A stretch of DNA of 32,624 nucleotides from Fidelibacterota bacterium (GTDB lineage Bacteria > Fidelibacterota > UBA8477 > JABMPR01). Made by a program: the position numbers and the translations under genes. The first letter of the stretch is position 1, and every line of letters starts with the position of its first letter. Positions 7,951 through 16,845 of this stretch are shown piece after piece. The stretch spans positions 1 to 32,624 of the forward strand of contig JABIFG010000339.1 in assembly GCA_018650795.1 (NCBI GenBank), written 5' to 3'. Under the pieces are notes generated by a model that was not told where the DNA came from, searched no databases, and saw only the letters and a program-made list of their open reading frames with translations.

Positions 7951-10923
7951 GTGAAAGTTTCTCGAATAAATAATATTAGCACTCTTATGTTGTTAATTGT
8001 CATTGTCAGTGTCTCCATGTTCGCACAGGAAATTGACGATGTGTCTTTGGCTCCCAAAAAACCATGGTACTCTAAATTGCAGCTTAAAAAGCCTGCCGGG
8101 CGTATTGACGAAGCTATTGGTGTCATGAACAAGGGGCAGCTTGGTAATCTAACCATGAACTATGGACAGATTTCAGACACACGCCTGGAAGATCCAGGTA
8201 ACAACCCGTCAAAGGATTTTTATAATTTCCGATATCCAAAGACAGAGCCTTATGGGTCCATGGTGGATGACTTTGCCATATTGTTTGCTGTAAAGAAAAA
8301 CTCTAAGAATGGCGACAATGGCAATGTTATTGATGGTTTTTCAGCCAATGGAAACGAAGACTGGGTTGCGAAGGATGGGAGTCTAGGAGCCACTCACTAC
8401 GATGGCAGCGGTAAAGAGCCCATGCTAAAATATGTTGATGGTACAACGCCATATTTGGCTCATAGTGATATTCCTGTCACCTGGCCGATAAATGACACTG
8501 GGGAACACTTCTGGCCGGGATATTTCCGACGTGACTTCAATACTGGTGCTGTTTATCAAGATGAATTTGTCTCGGATCGTGATGTCTATGGAGTGTACAC
8601 AGATGCCAGTAATGTTCAAGGAGAACCACTGGGCATAGAAATTGAGCAAATGGCTTATTGCTACGGTCGTTCTTATGCAGAGGATTTCCAGTTTTATGAG
8701 TTTTTTATTCACAATACAGGATCTACAACCATAGATAGTGCCTGGTTTGGCATGTACCAGGATCCTGACTGTAGTGATTATGGCGAGGAAACATTAATTA
8801 CACCTGCTGGTCACAGCTTCTCTGATGATTATCCTATAATAATAAACCGTGATATTGATGGAGATATTGGCGCAGCTACAGTACCCAATAATGATGGACG
8901 GCTTGAGGATATGGACTATGGAGTGATTTATCTGGAGACTCCAAAGAATATGGGAATAACTGAATTTCACTATTATTCAGATACTGGACCCACGGCAGAT
9001 GAAGAACTATGGCCTATCATTAGTGGTGATAAGGACGATCCTGACCTGGCCTTGATAAAAAATGATTTCTTCCATGGTGCTGATCCCCATATTGATGATC
9101 TGACCACAATGAAGAGTCCTCAGGATTGGGTGTATATAGTTGCAACAGGTCCGTTTAGTATCGCACCTGGAGATACTCTGAAGTGGACAATTGGTGTTGT
9201 TGTTGGTGATACAGATGATGAGTTCATGAAAAACAGTGCCATGGCTATCAAAATGTATGAAGCAGGCTTTGTTGGACCATCAGCGCCTCCAGGACCTGGA
9301 TTGCGTGCTGTTTCCGGTGATGAATCAGTGACTCTTTATTGGGACAATAGTGCTGAATCAATAGCTGATCCTTCAACAGGGGAATTGGATTTTGAAGGCT
9401 ACAAGGTTTATCGTAGTGAAGACGGGGGTGTAACATGGGGCGATGAAATCACCAATTATCAAGGAAATATCATTGGCTATGTTCCCTTGGCCCAATATGA
9501 TATGGACAATAATATCCAAGGTTCTGATCCTCTAACACCAAGTAATTATTTAGGAGAAAATACAGGATTGGAATATAGCTTCACTGATAATTCAGTTCTT
9601 AACGGCATTACCTACTCGTATACAGTAACATCCTATGATCGTGGGGATCCTGAGGCTACCATATCATCCTATGAAAGCGCCAAAGGTACAAGCGTAGCTG
9701 AGAATAATTTTGTTAATGCTGTACCAGCGCCAGCTCCCATAGGGTTTACAGCTGGTCAAACTAGTGATGCAATGCAGATATCCGGCGTTGGCGAGGGAAC
9801 AGTTATATTCGATATTATTGATTCTGAACAATACAGCACCTACAAATCAGAAAACAACTATACTGTTGACCCCACTTTTCAGATCACCTTCGACGGATTT
9901 CCGGCAACGAGCTTTTCGGTATTTGACGCTTCTTCAGATAGTGTATTGAAAGCAGGTATGGAGGTGAACTTTAACTCCTTCAATATTGTTGAAGATATAG
10001 GTCTAAAGATTAAAGTTGAATCCTCACAAGTGATTGGGACTATCGCTAGTATAAGTGACGAATTAGGCAAAGATATTTTATCAGCTGGGAGTGTTGATAC
10101 TACAGAATCGTGGACTGTGTCTGTAACGAATGTAGTATCTTCATCCTCAAACTCCAGAGCTCAGGACTATGAAGTCCGATTTACAGATACAGGAGCCTGG
10201 GTTTACACGTTAAGTCAGACTCAACCATTGGCGATGTATTGGGTGCCCTTTGAAGTTTGGAGGATTGGACCTGATGTGATTCAAATTGTGGGTGTCTCAA
10301 AGGACAAAGATGGAGATGGGGCTTTCAGCGTGGGTGATGATATCTATGTTTGCGATGTACAGTATCCTACTGGCACGCCTGCTGCAGGAGACTCTCTCAA
10401 AGGCTTTGACCCTGCAGGATTTTTCCCGGGGAAATGGCCGATGAAATTAGTTTATTCTCTTTCAGGCGCATCGGGAAACCTGCCTGTCTCAGGACAGAAA
10501 ACGACAGTTGACTACTATTCGGCATACTCTGATGGTTCAGGATTTGATGCTTTTTCAAGCTATCATGATGGGGATGTACTCGCTTTTACTATGAGTGACC
10601 CTGTAGTTGATAGGAGTCAAGAGGCAGGCTCACTGGGCGATATTAAGGTTGTTCCCAATCCCTACGTTGTCACATCCCTTTTCGATCCCCAGGAGAACGT
10701 GAGTAGTTTAAAATTCATGTTTCTTCCAGAGGTCTGTGATATACAGATTTTTACCATGAGTGGAACAAAGGTGAAGGAAATCAATCACACTGATGGTACT
10801 GGAATTGAGAACTGGAACTTGACCAATACCTTTGGACAGCAAATCTCGTATGGTGTGTATTATTATCTTATTTCTACTCCCGGGGGTGATCAAACAACCG
10901 GCAAACTAGCAATCATACGGTAG
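7951..10923 (+). CDS. Large secreted surface protein with FnIII-like domain and T9SS-like tail
   Basis: This 990-aa exported protein uses a GTG start at 7951, with an AGG-containing ribosome binding site and the Sec signal immediately after (cleavage near MFAQ, about residue 26). I do not recognise the N-terminal ~430 residues as an enzyme. They are rich in Asp, Gly and aromatic residues and repeat short phrases about 'DPD/DIDGD', some resembling calcium-binding turns. Residues about 455-590 look like a fibronectin type III domain (GLRAVSGDESVTLYWDNS, EGYKVYRSEDGG, YSYTVTSYDRG). The last ~90 residues (VVPNPYVVTS to TGKLAIIR) have the shape of a T9SS-type C-terminal domain. It follows the TonB receptor by 23 bases and precedes the PorV/PQ-like gene by 11. 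By position it could be the surface partner of the receptor, as SusD is for SusC; that is inference. Confidence 0.75.
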   Translation: MKVSRINNISTLMLLIVIVSVSMFAQEIDDVSLAPKKPWYSKLQLKKPAGRIDEAIGVMNKGQLGNLTMNYGQISDTRLEDPGNNPSKDFYNFRYPKTEPYGSMVDDFAILFAVKKNSKNGDNGNVIDGFSANGNEDWVAKDGSLGATHYDGSGKEPMLKYVDGTTPYLAHSDIPVTWPINDTGEHFWPGYFRRDFNTGAVYQDEFVSDRDVYGVYTDASNVQGEPLGIEIEQMAYCYGRSYAEDFQFYEFFIHNTGSTTIDSAWFGMYQDPDCSDYGEETLITPAGHSFSDDYPIIINRDIDGDIGAATVPNNDGRLEDMDYGVIYLETPKNMGITEFHYYSDTGPTADEELWPIISGDKDDPDLALIKNDFFHGADPHIDDLTTMKSPQDWVYIVATGPFSIAPGDTLKWTIGVVVGDTDDEFMKNSAMAIKMYEAGFVGPSAPPGPGLRAVSGDESVTLYWDNSAESIADPSTGELDFEGYKVYRSEDGGVTWGDEITNYQGNIIGYVPLAQYDMDNNIQGSDPLTPSNYLGENTGLEYSFTDNSVLNGITYSYTVTSYDRGDPEATISSYESAKGTSVAENNFVNAVPAPAPIGFTAGQTSDAMQISGVGEGTVIFDIIDSEQYSTYKSENNYTVDPTFQITFDGFPATSFSVFDASSDSVLKAGMEVNFNSFNIVEDIGLKIKVESSQVIGTIASISDELGKDILSAGSVDTTESWTVSVTNVVSSSSNSRAQDYEVRFTDTGAWVYTLSQTQPLAMYWVPFEVWRIGPDVIQIVGVSKDKDGDGAFSVGDDIYVCDVQYPTGTPAAGDSLKGFDPAGFFPGKWPMKLVYSLSGASGNLPVSGQKTTVDYYSAYSDGSGFDAFSSYHDGDVLAFTMSDPVVDRSQEAGSLGDIKVVPNPYVVTSLFDPQENVSSLKFMFLPEVCDIQIFTMSGTKVKEINHTDGTGIENWNLTNTFGQQISYGVYYYLISTPGGDQTTGKLAIIR

Positions 10924-10934
10924 GGAGAATTATC

Positions 10935-11972
10935 ATGAAAATACAAAACAGAATGATGGGTCTTCTAGTATTATTAATTGTTATCACCCTCCCGCTAAAT
11001 ATTACCGGAGAAGAATTTCGTAAGGTAGGTACTTCAGCTGCGCAGTTTTTGAAAGTAGGAGTTGGTGCTCGTGCTCTAAGTATGGGTGGAGCCTTCGAAT
11101 CGGTTGCCAACGATGCCTCTGCTGTTTATTGGAATCCGGCTGGTATTACAAATGTGCAGAAGACCTCCTGGACATTTACACATACCAATTGGCTGGTAGA
11201 TACAGGACATGATTTCAGCGCTTTGGTAGTTCCCGTGGATGGAAGTTCATTCTTGGGATTCAGTATAAATGCAATGACTGTTGGTGATGAAGAAATAACC
11301 ACAGAGAGTGATCCTGCCGGCACAGGTCAGTTTTGGAACGCTCAGGGGATAGCTGTAGGAGTTACCTACGCCAGACGAATGACCAACAGGTTCTCCTTGG
11401 GGACTACAGTGAAATATATTTCTGAAAGAATCTGGAATGAATCTGCTTCAACCATCGGTGTAGATATTGGTACTTATCTGGATACCCAATACAAAGGAAT
11501 TGTTATTGGTATGGCTTTTACGAATTTTGGTAGCAGTATGCAGCTTACAGGTCGAGATCTAATACGTGAATATGATCCTAATGAAGCCAATTCTCTAAAC
11601 GCAAATGTTGACACACGTCTACATACAGAGCCATGGCCATTACCCACAAACTTCACGATTAGTACTGCTGTGGAGCTAATGGGCAAAGGTGATCGCCTCA
11701 TTGAATCGAATGAGAATCGTATGACCATCGCAGTCAACGGGACACACCCCAATGACGATAGTGAAAAACTCAATTTGGGTGGCGAATATGCCTTTCGTGA
11801 GATGCTCTTTCTCCGGGGAGGTTATAGTAGCGGATACGATCTATCCCAATTTTCATATGGCGCAGGATTAAAACTGAATTTATACGGTCGTTTTCTGACC
11901 ATTGATTATGCATATGCTCCTTTTGGGGATTTTGCAGATATCCAAACCTTTTCCCTTAGTTCAGATTTCTAA
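10935..11972 (+). CDS. PorV/PorQ-family outer-membrane barrel protein
   Basis: This 345-aa protein starts at ATG 10935 after AGGGAG, with a signal peptide to about residue 25. The mature N-terminus KVGTSAAQFLKVGVGARALSMGG..NDASAVYWNPAGI is the hallmark of the PorV/PorQ (UPF0164-like) family, which are 14-stranded FadL-like barrels. In Bacteroidota, PorV escorts T9SS cargo to the attachment complex. In this phylum there are many paralogues sitting next to individual surface proteins, so this copy may serve the 990-aa neighbour or the T9SS-tailed hydrolase at the operon end. The C-terminus (DIQTFSLSSDF) ends in phenylalanine as outer-membrane barrels do. Substrate or cargo is not determinable. 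Confidence 0.85.
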   Translation: MKIQNRMMGLLVLLIVITLPLNITGEEFRKVGTSAAQFLKVGVGARALSMGGAFESVANDASAVYWNPAGITNVQKTSWTFTHTNWLVDTGHDFSALVVPVDGSSFLGFSINAMTVGDEEITTESDPAGTGQFWNAQGIAVGVTYARRMTNRFSLGTTVKYISERIWNESASTIGVDIGTYLDTQYKGIVIGMAFTNFGSSMQLTGRDLIREYDPNEANSLNANVDTRLHTEPWPLPTNFTISTAVELMGKGDRLIESNENRMTIAVNGTHPNDDSEKLNLGGEYAFREMLFLRGGYSSGYDLSQFSYGAGLKLNLYGRFLTIDYAYAPFGDFADIQTFSLSSDF

Positions 11973-11985
11973 ATAATATGAGATC

Positions 11986-13272
11986 ATGCTGCCTATGAAT
12001 CCTGAATTAATTGCCATGATGGCCATGATGGCCTTATTTGCCATCGCGGTATTTGTTGGCAAATTTCCAATTGGAATATCCCTGATGTTTGCCTCTATTG
12101 CAGGTGCTTTATTCACTGGATATGGCATACCATTGAGGCATCTCGTGGAAGGAAGTATTTCCTACCTTGATCCTATCTTGATAATCGTAACGGCCATGAT
12201 ATTTATGGAAATTATCAAGGAAACGGGTGCTTTAGGTGAAGCCAGCCGACTTATTGTCCATTATTTACATCCCTATCCATTTATGTTTTTTGTTGCCGTA
12301 ACTCTCTTTATTATGCTTCCGGGAATGATTACAGGTCTTTCGACTGCATCTGTACTTACTACTGGTGCAGTGGTTGCTCCAGCCTTGATAGCTTATGGTA
12401 TTCCAAGACTAAAAACAGGTAGTATTATCGCTATGGCTGCGCTCTTTGGGATGATCGCACCGCCCATTAATGTGCCAGCCATGATCATTGGAGGGGGAGT
12501 CGACATGCCATATATTGGTTTCGAGTTGCCCTTACTATTTGCCACCCTACCGCTGGCATTCTTTACCACGTTTTCTATTGCTAAACCACATACAAGCAAA
12601 GGAAAGCGTAAGGATATAGGCGCTAAGTTTACTAAACTATCTACAGAGATACCTCGTTTCAGACTCTTTTTTCCAGTCCTCGTTCTGGTAATCTTGATGG
12701 CACTCTCACGAATTATTCCTAATGATTTTACATCAATGGGCTTGCCTTTGATCTTTGTTATATCAAGCCTGTTTGCGTTTCGTTCTGGTCGTTCCTTTAA
12801 CTATTGGAAAGTCGCTCAATCTGCTGTTAATAAAGCCATGCCTGTTATGGGGATTCTGGTTGGTATTGGAATGTTCATTCAAATTATGAGCCTCACAGGT
12901 GTGCGGGGCTTTCTTATCGTAAATATTGTTCAAATACCATCCTATTGGCTGTATCTGGCAATTGCAGTATCTCTACCGCTATTTGGTGCTATCTCATCCT
13001 ATGGTGCCTCTTATGTTCTGGGTGTTCCATTCCTACTTGCCCTGTTGGGACGGAATGAGATTATGGTCGCTTCGGCAATTACTTTAATTGCTAGCCTGGG
13101 TGATATGATGCCACCAACTGCATTGGCTGGCATTTTCGCTGCTCAAGTTGTAGATGAGCCAAACTATTTTAAGATCTTAAGAATTTGTGTGCCCTATATC
13201 ATCATTACGGCCATTTATGGAGTAATGATGATAATCGGGGCTAACTGGCTAGCTAAATATTTAATTGTGTGA
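11986..13272 (+). CDS. TRAP-type transporter large permease (DctM-like)
   Basis: This 428-aa polytopic inner-membrane protein has about 11-12 hydrophobic helices and the features of the DctM/IT-superfamily permease. These include an internal two-fold layout, the conserved GLSTASVLTTGAVVAPAL segment, AALFGMIAPPINVPAMIIGGG, and a repeat-like second copy near SLGDMMPPTALAGIFAAQVV. TRAP permeases usually carry carboxylates, including C4-dicarboxylates, glutamate and glutamine analogues, using a Na+ gradient. They normally need a DctQ small subunit and a DctP binding protein, and neither is present here as a canonical gene. What follows instead is a 48-aa two-helix microprotein and, one gene later, a DUF6305-like periplasmic protein. 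It starts 13 bases after the PorV/PQ-like gene; ATG 11995 is a possible alternative start. I infer glutamate or a short gamma-glutamyl product as cargo. Confidence 0.82.
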   Translation: MLPMNPELIAMMAMMALFAIAVFVGKFPIGISLMFASIAGALFTGYGIPLRHLVEGSISYLDPILIIVTAMIFMEIIKETGALGEASRLIVHYLHPYPFMFFVAVTLFIMLPGMITGLSTASVLTTGAVVAPALIAYGIPRLKTGSIIAMAALFGMIAPPINVPAMIIGGGVDMPYIGFELPLLFATLPLAFFTTFSIAKPHTSKGKRKDIGAKFTKLSTEIPRFRLFFPVLVLVILMALSRIIPNDFTSMGLPLIFVISSLFAFRSGRSFNYWKVAQSAVNKAMPVMGILVGIGMFIQIMSLTGVRGFLIVNIVQIPSYWLYLAIAVSLPLFGAISSYGASYVLGVPFLLALLGRNEIMVASAITLIASLGDMMPPTALAGIFAAQVVDEPNYFKILRICVPYIIITAIYGVMMIIGANWLAKYLIV

Positions 13273-13279
13273 GTCTAGT

Positions 13280-13426
13280 ATGTTGAAATTGATCTATATA
13301 GGAATTGCATTTATCGTCCTGATCTTGACAGGGAGAGATCTATTCTCTGAGGAGAAATGGAAAATGCAATTGACTCACTTAATTGTTTTAATTCCGCTAA
13401 TATTAAGAGTGTTGCAGATAAAATGA
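13280..13426 (+). CDS. 48-aa two-helix membrane microprotein
   Basis: This short ORF begins ATG 13280, seven bases after the permease stop, and ends TGA 13424-13426. The protein has two hydrophobic segments: LIYIGIAFIVLILTG (about 4-18) and LTHLIVLIPLILRVL (about 31-45), linked by a charged loop RDLFSEEKWKMQ. Its stop overlaps the start codon of the following hydrolase as ATGA, a classical coupling arrangement. Position and topology suggest an accessory subunit of the TRAP permease, a drastically shortened counterpart of DctQ (normally four helices, ~160 aa). Homology to DctQ cannot be shown by eye. Alternatively, it is a chance ORF between genes, but the coupled stop/start and amphipathic layout argue against that. 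Confidence 0.55.
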   Translation: MLKLIYIGIAFIVLILTGRDLFSEEKWKMQLTHLIVLIPLILRVLQIK

Positions 13427-14541
13427 GTATACTCAAAATTCACTGGGCTAGATTTCTCATTCTGATCTGTGCAGTATCAATATCGGCTTATGTAGGCAAT
13501 CAATTCTTATCCATGCATATACCTGATCCCATTTATCCAAATGAGTGCAAAAGAGCTCAATTAAGTGACTATTTCAGCGATTTAGCCGGTACAGCAGGGG
13601 ATACAGACATCTATCTGTTTGAAGGTGATCAAGAAGGTGCAACTGCGCTTATCCTTGGAGGCACCCACGCCAATGAACCTGCCTCTCACATTACTGCTGT
13701 TTGTCTGGTTGAAAATATAGATGTTGAGATAGGTCGGTTAATTATTCTGCCCAGAGCAAATAATAGTGGTTTTACTCACAATGATCCTCAAGAAGGCAAT
13801 CCTCAGCGCTTTAAAATTGAGACCCCAAATGGTGAGCGTTGGTTTCGTTATGGATCAAGGTATACAAACTCTATTGATCAATGGCCAGACCCGGATGTCT
13901 ATGAGCATTATCCCTCCGGTCAAAGACTGTCTGGAGGAGAGACGCGAAATTTGAATCGTTCCTATCCAGGGAGACCCGATGGAAGCATGACGGAAAAGAT
14001 CGGATATGCTATTATGCAACTTCTTAAGCAAGAGCGGGTTGATATCGCTTTTGACATGCACGAAGCTTCACTTGAGTACCCGGTTATTAATGCTGTTGTG
14101 GTTCATGAGCTAGCCTTTGATATCGGTGCTGAAGCTGTAATGTATCTACAGATGGAAGACATCCATTTTAATCTGGAACCATCCCCAGAAAGTTTCCGTG
14201 GTCTTTCTCATAGGGAATGGGGTGATGGTCTTGGAATTCCAGCACTTCTTATGGAATCAGCAAATCCTTTACAGGGTCGCTATCATGGAAAGGTATCCCC
14301 TGATATTGTAGTAACAGGTAAAGATAAATACAATCTTCAAGCTGCAAAAAGTGGCTTGATTGAGGTGGACTATCCGGAAGATGGAATACCATTAAATCTT
14401 CGTGTAGCTCGACACATGGCTGGTTTGGCCACTATTTTAGATGCTTGGAATAGCAATAATCCAGAAAATACAATTTCAGTGAATAATCTCCCACTATACG
14501 ATGAAATTAACGATCGTGGTATTGGGGCTTTTTTAAAATAA
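13423..14541 (+). CDS. AstE/aspartoacylase-type zinc hydrolase 1 (M14-like), membrane-anchored
   Basis: This enzyme belongs to the succinylglutamate desuccinylase/aspartoacylase branch of the zinc carboxypeptidase (M14) fold, whose members cleave amides of glutamate, aspartate or peptides. From the 13423 start it is 372 aa, with zinc ligands H82 and E85 in GGTHANEP, the signature NLNRSYPG, the third ligand H213 in FDMHEAS, and a candidate catalytic glutamate E278 in LLMESANP. The N-terminal hydrophobic helix (FLILICAVSISAYVG) places the domain outside the cytoplasmic membrane, where classical AstE never works. I chose ATG 13423 because it overlaps the microprotein stop as ATGA and puts the helix at the N-terminus; ATG 13357 would add 22 polar residues. 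It is one of two such hydrolases alternating with two GGT genes. The likely substrate is a gamma-glutamyl oligomer (inference). Confidence 0.8.
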   Translation: MSILKIHWARFLILICAVSISAYVGNQFLSMHIPDPIYPNECKRAQLSDYFSDLAGTAGDTDIYLFEGDQEGATALILGGTHANEPASHITAVCLVENIDVEIGRLIILPRANNSGFTHNDPQEGNPQRFKIETPNGERWFRYGSRYTNSIDQWPDPDVYEHYPSGQRLSGGETRNLNRSYPGRPDGSMTEKIGYAIMQLLKQERVDIAFDMHEASLEYPVINAVVVHELAFDIGAEAVMYLQMEDIHFNLEPSPESFRGLSHREWGDGLGIPALLMESANPLQGRYHGKVSPDIVVTGKDKYNLQAAKSGLIEVDYPEDGIPLNLRVARHMAGLATILDAWNSNNPENTISVNNLPLYDEINDRGIGAFLK

Positions 14542-14560
14542 ATAACAAGGAGTTTATACA

Positions 14561-15124
14561 ATGTTAGGGAAAAATAAAATCATAATAATAACCTTATCTA
14601 CTATGCTGCTGATTTCCAGTTTGGTAGCAGGTGAATTCAAAGCGGAACAACCAATCTTAATTACCACAGCTGGGCAAAGTGCTGATGTTCTAATGGTGAA
14701 AGTTTTGGCTAAGAAGGCAGGACTGGATTTTACCGTAGACAAACTTGCCACGTCAACAAGTCTGGGGAAAGCCAAGTCACTAATTATCGTTACCGGAGGA
14801 AGTACCAAGGGCTTAGGAGCGGCGAAAATCGATAAGGATGATGAGATTAGTCGTGTTCAGACTTTAATAACAGCAGCTAAGAAGCAGAACATTCCAATTG
14901 TTACAATGCATATAGGTGGCAAAGCTCGACGCGGTAGCTTATCAGATGAGTTTAATTCAGTTGCGTCTCAAGCAGGTTCATGCCTGGTTGTGGTTGAAGG
15001 TGGAAATGAAGATGGCTATTTCACTAAAGTAGCTGAAACAAACAAGGTGCCACTGATAATGATTAAGAAAATCATCGAAGTGAAATCTGTGCTCACAAAT
15101 ATCTTTGGACCTGAGAAGAAATAG
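14561..15124 (+). CDS. DUF6305-like periplasmic protein
   Basis: This 187-aa exported protein follows a good AAGGAG site. It has a signal peptide (about 1-23, cleavage near LVAG) and a single alpha/beta domain with the phrases PILITTAGQSADVLMVKVLAKKAG, LIIVTGGSTKGLGAA, and PIVTMHIGGKARRGSLSD. These resemble, from memory, the family of unknown function DUF6305. No catalytic residues can be proposed. It sits between a zinc hydrolase and a lipoprotein GGT, two genes after a TRAP permease that lacks its usual DctP binding protein. A substitute solute-binding role is therefore an attractive guess, but no family knowledge establishes it. The repeated Gly-rich loops (GGSTKGLG, GGKARRG) look like anion-binding sites, compatible with a carboxylate ligand. 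Confidence 0.6.
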   Translation: MLGKNKIIIITLSTMLLISSLVAGEFKAEQPILITTAGQSADVLMVKVLAKKAGLDFTVDKLATSTSLGKAKSLIIVTGGSTKGLGAAKIDKDDEISRVQTLITAAKKQNIPIVTMHIGGKARRGSLSDEFNSVASQAGSCLVVVEGGNEDGYFTKVAETNKVPLIMIKKIIEVKSVLTNIFGPEKK

Positions 15125-15158
15125 GATTGATTAATTCCTGACGGATCGGAGCAATGTT

Positions 15159-16832
15159 GTGAGAAATATTAATAAATCTCTACTAATTATAATTGTTGCA
15201 GCTCTTCTTGTGGGCTGTGCCAATTGGATTTCTCAGCCAGGCCAAGAATCTGGAGGGATGGTTGTCGCTGCGCACCCTTTTGCCGCAGAATTTGGCTATG
15301 AGATCCTACTGTCAGGTGGTAATGCTATTGATGCTGCGGTAGCTACTGCTATCGCACTGGGTGTAGTTGAACCACACGCCTCTGGATTTGGTGGCGGTGG
15401 AGGGATGCTCATATATTTGGATGATTCCCAAAAGCTTAGCTACATCAATTATTACCCACGGACAGGTATGACAATACCAGAAACCTTTGACTCAAAGCTG
15501 GATGGCCAGTCGGCAAAAGCTGTTCTTGTTCCGGGAACTGTATCAGGCCTATCTATGGCACTTGAAAAATATGGAACCATGAGTTGGAAAGAGCTTCTTG
15601 AGCGCACTATAGAGAAATTGCGTCAAGGGTTTGTCATAGATGATCACTTCAATAAGGTTATCCTTGATTCATACGAAATTTTGACGGACTATCCTGAGAC
15701 CGAAGCTATTTTTCTAAATGAGATGTTGCCTTATGAAGTCGGGGATACTCTAGTCAATGAACCAGCACTTCATACGCTACAAATTCTGGCAGATAACGGC
15801 CCTCGTGCCTTTTATACTGGAGAAATAGCTGATTCGGTTGAGGCTGTTATGGTCAGACAGGGTGGATTTATTCGAAAGGCAGACCTTGAGTCTTACCGGG
15901 CTATTGAAATGGCACCCGTTGCTAGTGATTACCGAAATCATCGCATCGTATCTTCAGCCCCACCACAATCAGGGGTAACTCTCTTGGAAATATTGAACAT
16001 TCTTGAGCAGAAGGATCTAAGTGAAATGGGGATATACTATGAGCATGATAGTACTCTGCACTTCATGGCTGAAGCGATCAAAGTCGGCTATGCTGACCGC
16101 GGGAAGTATCTTGGAGACCCTGCATTTTCAGAGATTCCGGTGTCAACCTTGTCAAGTGATGACTACGCAAGAACAAGATTTGAAGCTATTAATATGGGAG
16201 CGTTGTCGAACTCAGATTCAACGGCAACTTCTCCTGGATCAATTGATACCTTTATGGGGGAGCCCCACGACGATCCAAATGGAAGCACAACCCATATTTC
16301 CGTGATTGATAAAGAAGGCAATGCAGTATCATTAACCCAGACAGTAAGCTACTATTGGGGATCTGGGATCAGTGTTGGTGGCTTTCTATTAAATAATGCA
16401 ATGACCAGCTTTTCCAAGAATGGAGGACCAAATTCCATCGCACCAGGCAAACAACCTCGCAGCACGATTTCCCCCTCCTTTATTTTTAAGGATGAGCAGC
16501 TATACGCAGTTGTGGGAACACCAGGTGGAGGTCGCATACCAGGAACCATGACAGAAGTGGTGACAAGTCTTGTTGATTTTGGAGCCAATGCGGAGCAAGC
16601 CAACAATGCCCCCCGATTTCACAGCACTGATAATTCTCAAAAATTACGAGTAGAATCTGGCTTTGATCAAGCCTTGTTGGATCAATTAGAGTCAAAGGGT
16701 CACATCATCGAGACCATGGGTGACATGAATAGTTACTTTGGAGGGGTCCACTTAATTGTCATTGATCCAGAGACGGGTGAATTGCAGGGAGCTGCTGATC
16801 CACGGCGCTCTGGTGTAGTAGCAGGGAAATAA
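15159..16832 (+). CDS. Gamma-glutamyltransferase 1, lipoprotein, divergent substrate pocket (GGT1)
   Basis: This 557-aa Ntn-hydrolase is made as a precursor and cut before the catalytic threonine. The GTG start gives a lipoprotein signal (lipobox LLVGC, Cys about residue 20). The large-subunit core includes GGNAIDAAVATAIALGVVEPHASG and PGTVSGLSMAL. The nucleophile is T377 in GSTTHISV, and the oxyanion/glycine loop is GTPGGGR. The residues that hold the alpha-amino and alpha-carboxyl groups of a terminal gamma-glutamyl in E. coli GGT are replaced: R114 (DFRE) becomes YYPRTG, N411 becomes S397, Q430 becomes Ala, D433 becomes Ser and S463 becomes Thr. The enzyme is therefore probably active but not an ordinary exo-acting GGT. 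An endo-acting, CapD/PgdS-like role on polyglutamate is plausible. It lies between the DUF6305-like gene and hydrolase 2, with short gaps. Confidence 0.88.
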   Translation: MRNINKSLLIIIVAALLVGCANWISQPGQESGGMVVAAHPFAAEFGYEILLSGGNAIDAAVATAIALGVVEPHASGFGGGGGMLIYLDDSQKLSYINYYPRTGMTIPETFDSKLDGQSAKAVLVPGTVSGLSMALEKYGTMSWKELLERTIEKLRQGFVIDDHFNKVILDSYEILTDYPETEAIFLNEMLPYEVGDTLVNEPALHTLQILADNGPRAFYTGEIADSVEAVMVRQGGFIRKADLESYRAIEMAPVASDYRNHRIVSSAPPQSGVTLLEILNILEQKDLSEMGIYYEHDSTLHFMAEAIKVGYADRGKYLGDPAFSEIPVSTLSSDDYARTRFEAINMGALSNSDSTATSPGSIDTFMGEPHDDPNGSTTHISVIDKEGNAVSLTQTVSYYWGSGISVGGFLLNNAMTSFSKNGGPNSIAPGKQPRSTISPSFIFKDEQLYAVVGTPGGGRIPGTMTEVVTSLVDFGANAEQANNAPRFHSTDNSQKLRVESGFDQALLDQLESKGHIIETMGDMNSYFGGVHLIVIDPETGELQGAADPRRSGVVAGK

Positions 16833-16845
16833 CTGAGAGCCCTTA

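Noticed and set aside
13357..13422. Longer start for AstE-type hydrolase 1 at ATG 13357
   Set aside because: It would add 22 polar residues before the membrane helix and overlap most of the end of the two-helix microprotein; the ATGA-coupled start at 13423 fits better.
15159..16832. GGT1 as an inactive pseudogene because of lost pocket residues
   Set aside because: The frame is intact, the TTH nucleophile and glycine loops are kept and the lipoprotein signal is good; changed specificity explains the substitutions better.
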